From Apostichopus japonicus (Eukaryota > Echinodermata > Holothuroidea > Aspidochirotida > Stichopodidae), in NCBI RefSeq assembly GCF_037975245.1, contig NC_092563.1, positions 10,817,001-10,881,000 of the forward strand: DNA of 64,000 nucleotides, read 5' to 3'. Of this stretch, positions 34,380 through 45,664 are shown piece after piece. The notes beneath the pieces are model-generated. The model did not search any database. It was not told the origin of the DNA and saw only the letters and a list, made by a program, of their open reading frames with translations. The position numbers and the translations under genes were made by a program. The stretch's first letter is position 1. Each line of letters begins with the position of its first letter.

Positions 34380-35930
34380 TGTTGTGTATGAATACCACAT
34401 TACCTACAGGAAGCCTATTGTAAACACGATATCTCAAGACGAGAATGTCAGACCAATTTCATATTTGTTGTGTATGAATACCACATTGCCTACAGGAAGC
34501 CTATTGTTTTAGGTGGAGGTCAAAGGTAATTTATGTTCACCTGGGGTCAAATTGTGAAAACCTTGTAAACACGATATCTCAAGAATTGGAAGGTCGGCTC
34601 ATGACATAGTTGGTGTGTAGAATTATCACATTGAGTACAAGAAGCCTATTGGGTTTGGTGGAGTTCAAAGGTCAATTGGGGTCACCATCATTCAAATTGT
34701 GAAAACCTTGTAAACAAGATATCTCAAGAAGGGAATGTTGGACAAATTTCATATTTCGTGTGTAGAAGAACCACATTGAGTTAACAAAGCCTATTGTTTT
34801 TTGTGGAGGTCAAAGGTCTTTTGGGGTACCCATGGGTCAAATTGTTAAAACTATGTAAACACAGTATATCAAGGAGGTAGGCTTGGGCAGATTCCATATT
34901 TAATATTTATATGAACCACATTGGTACAAGAAGCCGGTAGTTTTTGGTGGGTGTCAAAGGTCATTTGGGGTCACCAGGTGTCATATTGTGAAAACCCTTT
35001 AAACTAATATCTCAAGAAGGGAACCTTGGACAGACCTCATATTTGGTTCGTAAAAGTATTGAGTACTAGAAGCCTTTTGTTTTGGTGGAGGTCAAATGTC
35101 ATTTGGGATATCCAGGGGTCACTGTATTACTAAGATCAAGTATGTTGTACACCCTAACTATACTTTATACTTTACTTAGACTTTAATGTTCCAGTTTTGG
35201 GTTTCGATGGTAATCAGCTCCTTTGCATTCATGATGGCGTATGTGTGTGTGCACTTGTTTGTATTCTGACCAAGGACTTGAAAAAAAGAATTCCAGGTCC
35301 TCGGATGTGATTTCTAAAGAATCACCACATCCTAGAAAGAATTCTATTGTTATGGGGTATTGTTGAGGTTAGGATACGGGGATTTGAATAATGGCATAAA
35401 CAGTGGGGTCCTCGGTCTAAATACAACACACCTGTGTGAGTCCTTTCGTGCCGCCCAGCTTGTAAACACTGATATCTCAAGAAGAGAAGGTCAGACCAAT
35501 TTCATATTTGATTTATAGGACCACATTAAGTACAACAAGCCTATTGTTTTTGGTGGAGGCCAAAGGTCATTTGGGGTCTCCAGAGGTCAAATTTTTAAAA
35601 CCTTGTAAACACGATATCTCAAGAAGGAAAAGTCGGAACAGCTTTATAGTTAGTGTGTATTAGTACCACATTGAATTCAAGAAGTCTATTGTGTTTGGTG
35701 GAGGTCTAAGGTAATTTGGGGTCATCAGAGGACAAATTGTGAAACCCTTGTAAACACGATATCTCAAGAAGGGAAGGTCAGCCCAATTTCATATTTGATT
35801 TATAGGACCACATTAAGTACAACAAGCCTATTTTTTTGTGGAGGTTAAAGGTCATTTGGGGTCACCAGAGGTCAATTTTGAAAACCTTGTACACCCTTAC
35901 TATACATAACGTCACATTCATGAAACTGCT
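34380..35930 (+). repeat. Degenerate tandem array of the AGGTCA dispersed repeat, about 8-10 units
   Basis: The unit of about 130-150 bp reads roughly: 'gtgaaaaccttgtaaacac', 'gatatctcaagaagggaa', 'cagaccaatttcatattt', 'gtgtgtagaa.caccacatt', 'gagtacaagaagcctattg', 'tttttggtggaggtcaaagg', 'tcatttggggtcaccagagg', 'tcaa'. Clear unit starts occur near 34420, 34555, 34697, 34850, 34985, 35460, 35600 and 35740. DR1-like AGGTCAAAGGTxx words occur at 34517 and 34807, with diverged forms at 35093, 35560 and 35843. It lies in the putative 3' UTR intron of the nicotinamidase gene. Confidence 0.85.
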
Positions 35931-36238
35931 CATGTTACATCATCGAAACCACAATGCATTTTTGCATTCTGGTTTTTCTTACGAAAGAAACCTATGACTA
36001 TAAGCGTATTAAATCTTTGTTTGAATTTAACCCATTCTTTTTGAAAGAGCTAAAGTTTATGGAACATAAGAATGCAAATAATGTGCTTGTAGGAAACATG
36101 TCAAAAGCTGGGAAGGATGTCATAAGTATCAGTTTTTTTTGCGACTTTCGAGACACAGGTGTCTCTGTATTAGAGTTCTACACATGTTATTGTACAAGTT
36201 AAACCTATGATTCATGATGTGCATCTTTGTTTTCGCAG

Positions 36239-36298
36239 GACACTTTGCCACCCCTTGGGTCTATCTACACATCAAGGGCATATTGCAAATACAGCTGA
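36239..36298 (+). other. Candidate 3' UTR exon or alternative terminal exon of the nicotinamidase gene
   Basis: A pyrimidine-rich acceptor (TTTGTTTTCGCAG) precedes sequence that, read in phase 0, gives 19 codons (DTLPPLGSIYTSRAYCKYS) and a TGA. It could receive the donor at 34172 as a 3' UTR exon, or join the donor at 24956 directly to give a different C-terminus. The peptide has no family similarity that I recognise, so UTR use is more likely. The downstream 3' end was not identified. Confidence 0.3.
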
Positions 36299-36639
36299 CA
36301 AAGAGACAAGTGTTAAGCTGCAGTGGAGTAAACAATACAGATGTTGCAGTTGATGTTGAAACAGTTTAATCACATAAGCATGTTAAAAAGGAGTTTTATT
36401 TTCCCCACTCCACTCCTTCTGTAAAGTCTATTAGACCTATAGTAGCATGCAATATACATAATAGTGCAAGACCTGTTTCATTGAGAGTATGCATGCAGCA
36501 TTGCATGAACAAAAAGAACGAGGGTGTGTACGATGGTTTAAATTTGATATATCAACGACAAGGAATACTTGTTTTTCACTGATTTGTTTGTTCTTCTTAC
36601 ATATGGAGAAAACTGAGGTCATTCATATTTATGCCTTTT

Positions 36640-37260
36640 TAGCTCATAACAGCATGCTGGTGTGAGCTATTGTTACAGTGCGGCATCTATCACTCTATCA
36701 TTCTATCACTCTATCCGTCAACAATTGGTAAAACCGCTCCCACTCGCACAGTGTTTGATGGAATTTCATGAAACTTGGACACAAGGACCATTGGGTATAG
36801 GGCCATCAGAGATGGTCCGAAATTTGGGGTCAAATGTCACCTGTGGGCCGTAATGGGCCATTTTGTGGAAATACGCAAAATGCTTCTTCTCCTACAGATT
36901 CCATGGTACAATGTTGAGGGTGTGTCATGATAGTACTATGGAAGTTTTACCTTCAGGGTGTTCATGAATTTGAGATCAAAGATCAACTAGGGGTCTTTTG
37001 TGGCCCGGGCCGCGTCCCTATATTTTCAAATTGCTTCTGTTCGTACAGTGTATGGCCAGTTATAATGCAACTTGGTCACAACGTTCCTCAGGATGAGGGT
37101 TACGAGGGGTGTTCGAAAAATTGAGGTCAAATGTCATTTAGGGGGTCATCGGGGGTCATTCTTTGTAATATTTTCAAATATCTCAATCTCCTCAAGATTT
37201 TGATGGATCATATTCAAAGTTGAACTGATGATTGTTGGATTGTGTATGAATAAGGTGATG
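36640..37260 (+). repeat. Dispersed repeat beginning with TTTTTAGCTCA
   Basis: It starts with an imperfect palindrome (AGCTCATAACAGCATGCTGG then TGTGAGCT) and (TCTATCAC/ATTCTATCAC)n. About 120-bp degenerate units follow, with 'cacttggtcacaa..ttcc', 'gaggtcaaatgtcatttaggg' and 'gggccgtaatgggcc' phrases. No coding potential. Confidence 0.6.
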
Positions 37261-37660
37261 CCTAATCATTTTAAGTCAAAAGTTAATTAATTACAATTAA
37301 TCTCCATTGTTTAAAAAAATCTGAGCCTTCACCTTTTTCCAAAGCTCCTTTAATTTGTCTCCCAGTCTCTGCAGTGTTTGTTTACATTTGTGGTTAATCT
37401 CTGCAGAGGCTGTTAGTGGAATTAAAGCAGGATTGGGAGTTGTTATTAACTGTTGAACTGTAAGCATGAGAGCCGTATAGCCAATCAGCACTTGCCGATT
37501 CTTAGAGCCTTTAAGCCCTTAAGTCTTTGAGCCTGAGGTATGTAGGCAGCCAGCCAAAATATTGGGAAGGAGTGCTTGTGAAGTTATGTCTGCTCAGGTA
37601 GCGGGGAGAAAGTTTATAGGGTAGGTCAGTGGTATTGTTTGAGAGAGTGGGTAAAATAGG

Positions 37661-38291
37661 ATTTAAAGCAGCATTTTGCATCCTTTTCTATGATATTTCT
37701 CAACCTCACTGACTCCACTATGCCATAACGACATACAAAACTAGCTTATCTATGTAAATCTTACTTCAAATGGTGGCATAAAAGTCGAAAAATTTGCAAC
37801 TTTCAACTTTGTTTTTCTCCAAGATATTTTCCGTTGGGATCCCAATTAACCTCGCCCATAATATGAATATTTAAACACTACGAACATCATTGACCAATGC
37901 GTAATCCAACACCAAGCTTGATTTGTGTACAGTCTATATGGCAGTTGTACGAGGGAGTTCCATAACAACTCCCTGGTTGTGCCAACGCAGAGTCTTGAAT
38001 CTATTTTTAGAAACGGCTCATAACTAAATCTGCATCTCTGATTGGTTGAATTCAAACTAGTGTGTTTGGGGTACTGTATGCGATTAATTTTAAATGTGGA
38101 ATTTTGTTGTGGATACTTTTCTCATTCTCTGCAAATATCCTTAATTACTCGCCAATTAACGATGTTGGCAGGGAAAAACTTGGCTGATATCTTAGTTTGC
38201 TGTTTTGTGATTGATATATGTTAAAAACTCGATTGCCATGTCAAAAAAATAGAAAACGGCGACCAAATGCAAAATGCTGCTTTAAAGGGGG
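37661..38291. mobile_element. Inverted-repeat MITE, about 631 bp, probable hAT type
   Basis: TTTAAAGCAGCATTTTGCA at the left (37662) is the exact inverse complement of TGCAAAATGCTGCTTTAAA at the right (38268-38286). The outermost few bases differ. AAAATAGG flanks both sides (37653-37660, 38292-38299), an 8-bp duplication. No transposase is seen. Just outside the right end is a run of about 14 G (38335-38350). Confidence 0.8.
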
Positions 38292-38559
38292 AAAATAGGA
38301 ATTATAGCCAGTGGTGTGGCAGGATTCTGCTAACGGGGGGGGGGGGGGGGTATCCCTCATGAGCCCAATCCAATATTGGTGGAATCTGAAAAATGGCCTG
38401 AAATTTGGTGAGCCATAAAGGTTTGTGGGCCCTACATTTTTAAGCTCGAAAAGGTATGAGCTTCTGCACCATTGGTGCTCTAAGTTTGGTTCCTTGCTGT
38501 AGTTAGGTTGGCGTGTCTGTGTGTGCATCTGTGACACTTGCTTGGGTACGCTCTATCGC

Positions 38560-40450
38560 AATAAGGGAAAGTTGGATTGAGGCCAAACTTGGACTATAGA
38601 TCCGCCATATGGAGAAAGTGTTCCCTATTGTTTTTGGTGTCCACAAAGGTCAGTTATGGTCAAAAAACCCAAAATTTTAAAACTGCAATAACTCCCAGTG
38701 CCAATGTGCGACAAGATTGATATTTTGGGACAGGTTGTGAACTGGTTAGAGGAACATTTTGAAACTTAATATTCATGTGACCCAAGGTCACCAAAGGTCA
38801 ATTAATGTTAAAAAACTAGTATTTTTGCGATAACTTCTTGAGAACGAATTGTCCGTTAGGGTTGGGAGTTGCTTCAATGTAATCCAATTGTCGACCCGCA
38901 TCTGGGTGACCCTTGACCTCAATTTGAGCTCTGGTGACCTTTAAGTGTTTTGGCAATTTTTACAGTTTCGATGCTATTTTCAGATGTCAAAGGTACCTTG
39001 ATCATAAATGTCTATAGGTTGACCACTGTGTGACTTTCGTGTGCGAAGTTATATGGGGTCAAAGTTTTCGGTCGGAGTTAGGATGGCTGTACAGACTTGT
39101 CGTGTTGTGTTTTGGAATCAGGAGATAAAACTACATCTGAAACCAAGGTCAAAGGTCACATTAGAAAAAATGTGCTTATTTTGGGAGAAAACGGGAAAAA
39201 AGAAAATGTTTGGTTTTGGTGCTAGATTTGGATATCCAAGTTACCTTCCAATCAAAAAAGTCAATGGGTTGACACCCGGGTGAGCTTTGTGTGTGAAGTT
39301 ATACGAGGACTAAGTTGATTTTCAGACAGTTATTTTGCACTAACTCCCAGTGCCAAGGTGTGACACGGTTGATATTATGGGATAAGTTGCAAATGGTATA
39401 GGGAATATTTTCAAACTTAACGGTCATGTGATCTGAGGTCACCAGAGGTCAATCAATGTTAAAAAACTAGTATTTTGTTGGAGAAAATGGGCAAAGAAAA
39501 AAATGTTTGAATTTTTATAGGTTTGATGCTATGTTCACGTCTCACGGATCAAAAATGTCAATGGGTTGACCCCAGGTGACCTTTGTGTGTGAAGTTATAC
39601 GAGGTCAAAGTTAATTCTCAGACATTTAATGCAATAACTCCCAGTGCCAAGGTGTGACACGGTTTATACTTTGGGACAACGTGCAAATTGTATAGGGGAA
39701 TATTTTCAAACTTAAGAGTCATGTGATCCGAGGTCACCAAAGCTCAATTCATGTTAAAAAAACTAGTATTTTGGGGGGAGAATTTAGGCAAAGAAAAAAT
39801 GTTTGAATTTTGATAGTTTTGATGCTATATTCACATCTTACTGATCCAAAATGCCAATGGTTGACCCCAGGTGACCTTTGTGTGTGAACTTATACAAGTT
39901 GAAAGTTAACTTTTATACAATTAATGCAATAACTCCCCAGGCGTGTAGCCAGGAATTTGCCAAGGGAGGGGCGAAACTGTAGATTCGGCATTGCAAACTA
40001 TCTAAGCGTAGCGCCACCATGGTTGGCGCGAAGCGTACAAGAAAATTTTGGCTGAAAATGCCTCCCAGATCGCTGGAAATGGCACTTCCCAGGCCTTGTA
40101 AGTTGCATCTTAGCATTTTCTCTTTTCAAAATACTAGTGATATCATAAAAACATTAAAAATATTTTTTTTAAATATGCTCAAGGGGGGGCGGCTGCCCCC
40201 TTCGCTCCCCCCCCCCTTGGCTACGCGCCTGTAACTCCCAGTGCCAAGGTGTGACACAATTGATATTTTGGGACAAGTTGTGAATGGGGTGGTGGAACAT
40301 TTTCAAACTTAACAGTCATGTGATCTGAGGTCACCAATGTTATCATATCTGTTGACCCGCTTGTAGGTGACCTTATATTTCTTACATTATTGACGCCATA
40401 TTCAGATCTAGCCCAATCTTGCTATGATAATATTATGTGTATTGTCATAT
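38560..40450 (+). repeat. Degenerate tandem repeat with about 294-bp period
   Basis: 'TAACTCCCAGTGCCAAGGTG' or close variants occur at 38690, 39341, 39635 and, interrupted by a MITE, at 39930/40232. Each is followed by 'tgacacggttgatattttgg', 'caaacttaa.agtcatgtga', 'tc.gaggtcaccaaaggtc', 'ttaaaaaactagtattt' and 'gttgaccccaggtgaccttt'. Spacings of 294 and 295 bp separate the last three starts. A perfect AGGTCAAAGGTCA lies at 39146-39158. No coding potential. Confidence 0.85.
39938..40231. mobile_element. hAT-type MITE, 294 bp, inserted in the 294-bp tandem repeat
   Basis: TIRs start CAGGCGTGTAGCCAGG and end CCTTGGCTACGCGCCTG (imperfect). The 8-bp duplication TAACTCCC is perfect (39930-39937, 40232-40239). 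The inner block GCGCCACCATGGTTGGCGCG, then AAGCGTACAAGAAAATTTT, is shared with the 21765 and 48318 MITEs. G- and C-rich runs flank the right end. Confidence 0.92.
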
Positions 40451-41577
40451 ACCCCTACGCAAGGAACCACAGTGCCCTTGGGCTCTTGTTTCTACTGTAC
40501 TGTACTGAATGTTGTTGTTTTTTTCCAAGATAATATTATTCATAAATTGTAATTGGATTGTAGGGTGTTAAGCCTAGGATGTTAAAAATAGTAATAGTAA
40601 CTTACCAAAGATTCTCATTTGAGTACATTATTTAGTTTTGAGTTAATGTGTTCTTTCCTTACTAATGTTGTATCATTCCCATTGATAGTGTACTGTATCA
40701 TTCATTCCATTTACATGGCTCATGCAGTTAATACAGAATATTTAAGATGTGATAAAGCTTCGATCTGGGTCTCTTGACCACATCACGTGACATACACAAT
40801 GAATAATTATGAGTCAATAACCAATCACAATACTAAAGATATAAATCTATGATTTAAGAGGCGTTGGAAATCCTCTACAGGCTATGTATACTGCAGTAAC
40901 GTCAACGGAAAGTGTGTCAGAAGTACTGTTTGGCCACAAACTGCCGTAGACGCCAGGTTAAATAGTCCCTTTCTATCGCCTGCCCATAGAAAAGGGAGGT
41001 TATGGGCTTTTCGTTTACAGAAAATAAAGTGTAAATAGCTGGTGAAATGATTAAGTATCCGGCATGATAATATAAAGTAGGCCTGGAACTAAAATTATAT
41101 GAAGAATAATAATAGAATAGAATACAATGTGTCAATCCATTTGCCCATGACTTTTGGGAAATGGTCATCGCCAAAAAAAAAAAAAAAACGGTTCAGTAAA
41201 TATGAATTATATTCGATTATGAATATAAATAATTTTTATTTCATCACTTTGTGCTGAATGGTGATGCCCTATGAAAACGTTTCCATCGTCCTCGGAATGA
41301 TCCCAGATATCAATAGGCCTATGTAAGTAAGACAATATATATATATAAGAGAATAATCCCAGGGGGTAGGAGCCGGGGCACTGGGGGAACGTGTCCCCCC
41401 CCCCCCAACTTTTTTCCAAAATAGCAAATGTGCCCTACTGGGAAATAAAAATGTGCCCCATTCATGATGAGTAACTGTCTTTTGGATATCTTCTTTGGAT
41501 ATGAAGCCTTTGTTAATTTTAATATTTTATTTTAATTATTCACGTGCACCATAATAGTATTGATAGCATACTAACAC
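40451..41577. other. Spacer between repeat cluster and first satellite block, no gene seen
   Basis: AT-rich, with an A-run (41173-41188), a short TATATA tract (about 41334-41348) and a C-run (41395-41406) beside GGGGGAACGTGTCCCC. No exon or TIR pair was identified. Confidence 0.5.
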
Positions 41578-42128
41578 AGTACCGATTACTCGAATGTCCT
41601 GTACCGTTAAATATAATTTGCGGTACCGATCAATCGATATGCGGTACCGTTAAATCGAATATGCGGAACCGTAAAATCGGATGTGCACTACCGATCAATC
41701 GAATGTACTGTAACAATCAATCGTACCGATCAATTGAATGTGCGGTACCGATCAATCAAAAGTGCGGTACCGATCAATCGAATGTGCGGAACCCTTACAT
41801 CGAATGTGCGGTACCGTTAAATCGAATGTGCAGTACCGATCAATCGAATGTGCTGTACCGATCAATCAAAAGTGCGGTACCGATCAATCGAATGTGCGGA
41901 ACCCTTACATCGAATGTGCGGTACCGTTAAATCGAATGTGCAGTACCGATCAATCGAATGTGCTGTACCGATCAATCGAATGTGCGGTCCCAATCAATCG
42001 AATGTTCGGTATCGTTAAATCGAATGTGCAGTTCCAATCAATCGATTGTGCAGTACCGTTGAATCGAATGTGCGGTACCGTTAAATCGAAATGTGCTGTA
42101 CCGTTAAATAGAATGTGCCGTACCCTTA
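41578..42128 (+). repeat. 22-bp satellite, small block (about 25 units)
   Basis: Units follow the same consensus as the large array at 50.8 kb (GGTACCGATC followed by AATCGAATGTGC), in the same orientation. Local variants are common: GGTACCGTTAAATCGAATGTG and GGAACCCTTACATCGAATGTG. A 110-bp (five-unit) higher-order duplication is visible, the block at about 41758 repeating at about 41868. It ends at GTACCCTTAAAGAGGCCATGG. Confidence 0.95.
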
Positions 42129-42463
42129 AAGAGGCCATGGCACGAACAATCGAATGAATCGAGAGTAATTCCCTCAAATCTATGATAAAATCTATGTTGA
42201 AAACTGTTCTCATCACCCTTTAAACCCCAAGCACTAATGAGTAATTGAAGTTTTAAAATTCGCACCCGGAAGCAGACCTCTGAAAAACGTGATTTCTTAA
42301 CAACACAACGATGACGTCACGTTAGGAACACAAGTGCTAACCACAGACAGGGTGCGCGATCTTGCCGTCACACATATTTCACTCAGTGAATACCCACGGA
42401 ATACGCTACATCGCTACAACTTTCAAGTTTTTTTACAATCTTGTACAATTTCTTACGAAAATA

Positions 42464-42690
42464 CCGGTCCGTTGTGTTGTTGGGGGATACGGTATTGTCA
42501 TAACCTATGCAATTAGCCTTCATCGAAGGACGACCAAACACGGCGAATATGGACCAAGTTTGTGCAGAACACCAGGTCCGATTTCACTGGGCCAAGCCAG
42601 TACAGCTCCGTATGTAGCGAACACTGTCTTCACGGAAGCAGACTACGATCCCTCCTTTTTACTGAAAGAAGAAATGGGCTTTAACGGGTC
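42464..42690 (+). pseudogene. THAP zinc-finger domain remnant (frameshifted)
   Basis: The first frame gives VRCVVGG with the first Cys codon at 42473 and SLHRRT. After a frameshift near 42540, the next frame gives WTKFVQNTRSDFTGPSQYSS and then VCSEH, with Cys at 42613 and His at 42622. It shifts back to FTEADYDPS. The order C...LHR...W..F...R.DF.......CSEHF matches the C2CH THAP DNA-binding domain found in P-element-type transposases and in host proteins. The second Cys of the first pair reads as Tyr. At least two frameshifts make it non-functional. It lies 124 bp outside the left foldback arm. Confidence 0.72.
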
Positions 42691-42813
42691 GACAGAAACG
42701 ACTTCTTTCTGGCAAGTACCCCACATTGAAAACTCCTAAGATCAGATCGGGAAATAGGAAACCTCCAGTGGATTAAGTGGCGATCCTTTGGAGGAAGCGG
42801 GACCGAGCACTAG

Positions 42814-43930
42814 TAGACCGGCAGCCCAGAGCACTTTGATCAAACGAACGAGGTACCAATATCTGAGTATTGGAACATTTGTGGAGAAACCCAGTATATC
42901 CAAAAGTGGACGTCTGCCGTGGTCGCTCTGCTGCATGTGGCCCATGGGGCCGGTTAAAGGGGTCCAAAAAATGCATCTGATCAAACGAACGAGGTACCAC
43001 TTGAAACCAATGTCAACTTAATGCATGAATGCCACATAGTACTGAATGGCCCATGACAGACAAATTTTCTGCTGCAAAGGGCCCGCCAGACGCCCCAAAA
43101 GGGCCCCTAAAAATGCATCTGATCAAACGAACGAGGTACCACTTGAAACCAATGTCAACTTAATGCATGAATGCCACAAAGTAATGAATGGCCCATGCCA
43201 GACAAATTTTCTGCTGCTAAGGGCCCGCCAGACGCCCCCAAATATGGCCCAAATGCCCATTATCGTAGCATTGACCCAGATTAAATATGCAAGGTACCAC
43301 TCAAAACCGGTTTGGAATGTTCGGGTTGACCTTACAGACTATGGAAATAATCATGCCAGACAAATTTTCTGCTACAAAGGGCCCGCCAGACGCCCCAAAA
43401 GGGCCCCTTAAAATGAATTTGATCAAACGAACGAGGTACCACTTGAAACCAATGTCAACTTAATGCATGAATGCCACAAAGTACTGAATGGCCCATGCCA
43501 GACAAATTTTCTGCTGCTAAGGGCCCTCCAGACGCCCCTAAATATGGCCCAAATGCCCATTATCGTAGCATTGACCCAGATTAAATATGCAAGGTACTAC
43601 TCAAAACCGGTTTAGAATGTTCTGGTTGATCTTACAGACTATGCAAATAATCATGCCAGACAAATTTTCTGCTACAAAGGGGCCAACAAACACACTAAAA
43701 AAAAGGGCCCCCAAATGGGCTATGATCAATCATAGTTGGTACCACAAAAAAACCAATATCAAATGCAAAGGTACTTTCCACAGATTAAAGAACTGCCAAT
43801 GCAAGACAAATTTTCTTCTGCATAGGTCCCACCAGATAGAAAGAATAGGTTGCCCAATGCGGCCCTATATGGGCCTAATGGATTGTATATTGATGCAGAA
43901 TATATGTGCCTTGTGACATGACATTTGTAA
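42814..43930 (+). repeat. Foldback left arm
   Basis: Inverted partner of 45665-46944. It contains two units of about 301 bp (phase marks 'AAATGCCCATTATCGTAGCA' at about 43250 and 43551), plus an outer unique segment (42850-42970) matching 46800-46900. Confidence 0.9.
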
Positions 43931-44591
43931 CATTCCACAGAGTAAAGAAATGCCAATGCAATACAAATTTTCTTCTGCAAAAGGCCCTCCACATGTAAAA
44001 GAAATATGCAGTTTAAGTAGTTAAGATGCCACAAGAAACCAATCTATAACAATCAAGAACATCCTGAATTATTCAAATTCCTTCCCGCTACATAGGCCAA
44101 TGGAATAATGAGATTAGTATACTAGTAGGTGTATCAATTACTGAACATTTCATTGAGCAAAACAAAAATGACGCGAACTCAGTCTTTGAGGGAGATCCTG
44201 ACAGTTATAATGCATTCTCAAATCCATTCTTGTTCCTTTTATCTATTCTTTTTCCTTTTATCCAGTCAGTACTTTGTATCGTGAGCAGTGTTTAACTTGA
44301 CAGTTACTTTGTTTCGCTGGAAACACTGGAGCAGATTAAAATCAGTTTATGTATTGTAAATAAGAAACCAAAATCATTTTGTATCTTAAAACACTGTGTT
44401 TACGTTAGCATTGTAAATCTACAAAGTTTAAAATCTTGAGAAAGAACGCTCAAGTGTCATCTTAAGACATACATGTAGTCGAACAAAAGAGATTGTTTTG
44501 TTTCTTAAGCTCAGACAAAGAAACAATTATCAAACAATGGTGAAAATGCTTGATAACTTGTACTTAACGATAAAGGTTTGGGTTGAAAGTA

Positions 44592-44684
44592 ATGCTTCAA
44601 TTATGTATCTTTTAAAAACCATATTGGACAGTTTCAAGTTGAAACTGTCCAATATGGTTTTTAAAAGATACATAATTGAAGCAT
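44592..44684. repeat. Perfect 93-bp palindrome (46-base arms, single-base centre)
   Basis: ATGCTTCAATTATGTATCTT and so on to TTTCAA, a central G at 44638, then the exact inverse complement through GAAGCAT. No mismatch in the arms. It lies inside the foldback loop. Confidence 0.97.
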
Positions 44685-45240
44685 AGAAATGTATATGTAC
44701 CTTTATGCTAGGTACACTCTTTAAAGGACTTAAAATGCTAAGATTGAACAAACAAATACTGATATCACCACGTATGACTCCATTCCCTGATACAAAATAT
44801 AAAATGAGTAATTGGCGTATATTACTCCATCTTGGTCTTTTAGAACTTCCATCATTACACTAATTCAATTCGAATAGCTTGTAACAAGTCCAACAAATAG
44901 ATGTGGCATCCATTTTTCAGAAATATGAATGCTAGATGAGGGTTTTTGTTTTCATCTATGAAGGGATCTTTTACCTTTGAAGAAAGTCATCTTGCTAGTT
45001 TAAAATGTACTAAAATCATAATTGGCAAAGATAGTAACAAAAGATCATTATGTGATTACTCTGAACATGACACATGTTAGGTTCGAAGTATAAGAACTGA
45101 GAATTCATGTCTCTTGACAGTGATTAAACACTGGAGTGTGTGCATTGTAAAAAGACACTGCATTTGCCATTCAGACAGATCTCTAAGTTTATGAAAATTA
45201 AGTATTCCCATGAACTTGATTCTAAAAAGACAATGGAAGC

Positions 45241-45465
45241 TCAAATCAATGTTTCATTGTCGGAGTCATCACTCCAAGATGGTTCAGTACTTGAATCATC
45301 GCCATCAAACTCGGAAGCCACGTCTGGTCGGCTACTTTGAAAATCTTCGCTCAGTTCCCCCTCTTGGAATAGATGATCTGGGAGAGCCGGTCCCTCAAAC
45401 CAGTCAGGGCTGTAGCACCCATTCTTGCTCTTCCAACCGTAGTTCTGTGGATCCAAGCCAGGCAA
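45241..45465 (-). CDS. Small acidic open frame in the foldback loop (uncharacterised)
   Basis: The 74-codon minus-strand frame includes NYGWKSKNGCYSPDWFEGPA and a strongly acidic Ser/Asp/Glu tail (DGDDSSTEPSWSDDSDNE). The W-x(5-6)-Y-x-P-x-W pattern recalls short tails seen in some transposon-encoded proteins, but I cannot assign a family. There is no ATG; the frame starts at a TTG after a stop seven codons or fewer upstream, so it could be a 3' exon of a spliced element gene. Function unknown. Confidence 0.25.
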   Translation of the reverse strand: MPGLDPQNYGWKSKNGCYSPDWFEGPALPDHLFQEGELSEDFQSSRPDVASEFDGDDSSTEPSWSDDSDNETLI

Positions 45466-45664
45466 GACTCTTCCTCAGAGTGTTAGAATTATAATGTGGG
45501 GAACTGTAATTTTTGCCCAGGCCAGCAAATCCCAAAATATTTAGAGGCTTAGGTGAAAGTGTTATCTTTACTTTGCTTAGAGCAGCGAATAGCTAAATAA
45601 GATAAAACACTGGTCTTGTGTACAGTAACTCCAATTTATGCTGGAAACAATATAATCATGAGCT

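Noticed and set aside
45241-45465. Confident naming of the acidic frame as a transposase tail
   Set aside because: The W..Y.P.W pattern is too short to assign; it is kept only as an uncharacterised low-confidence frame.
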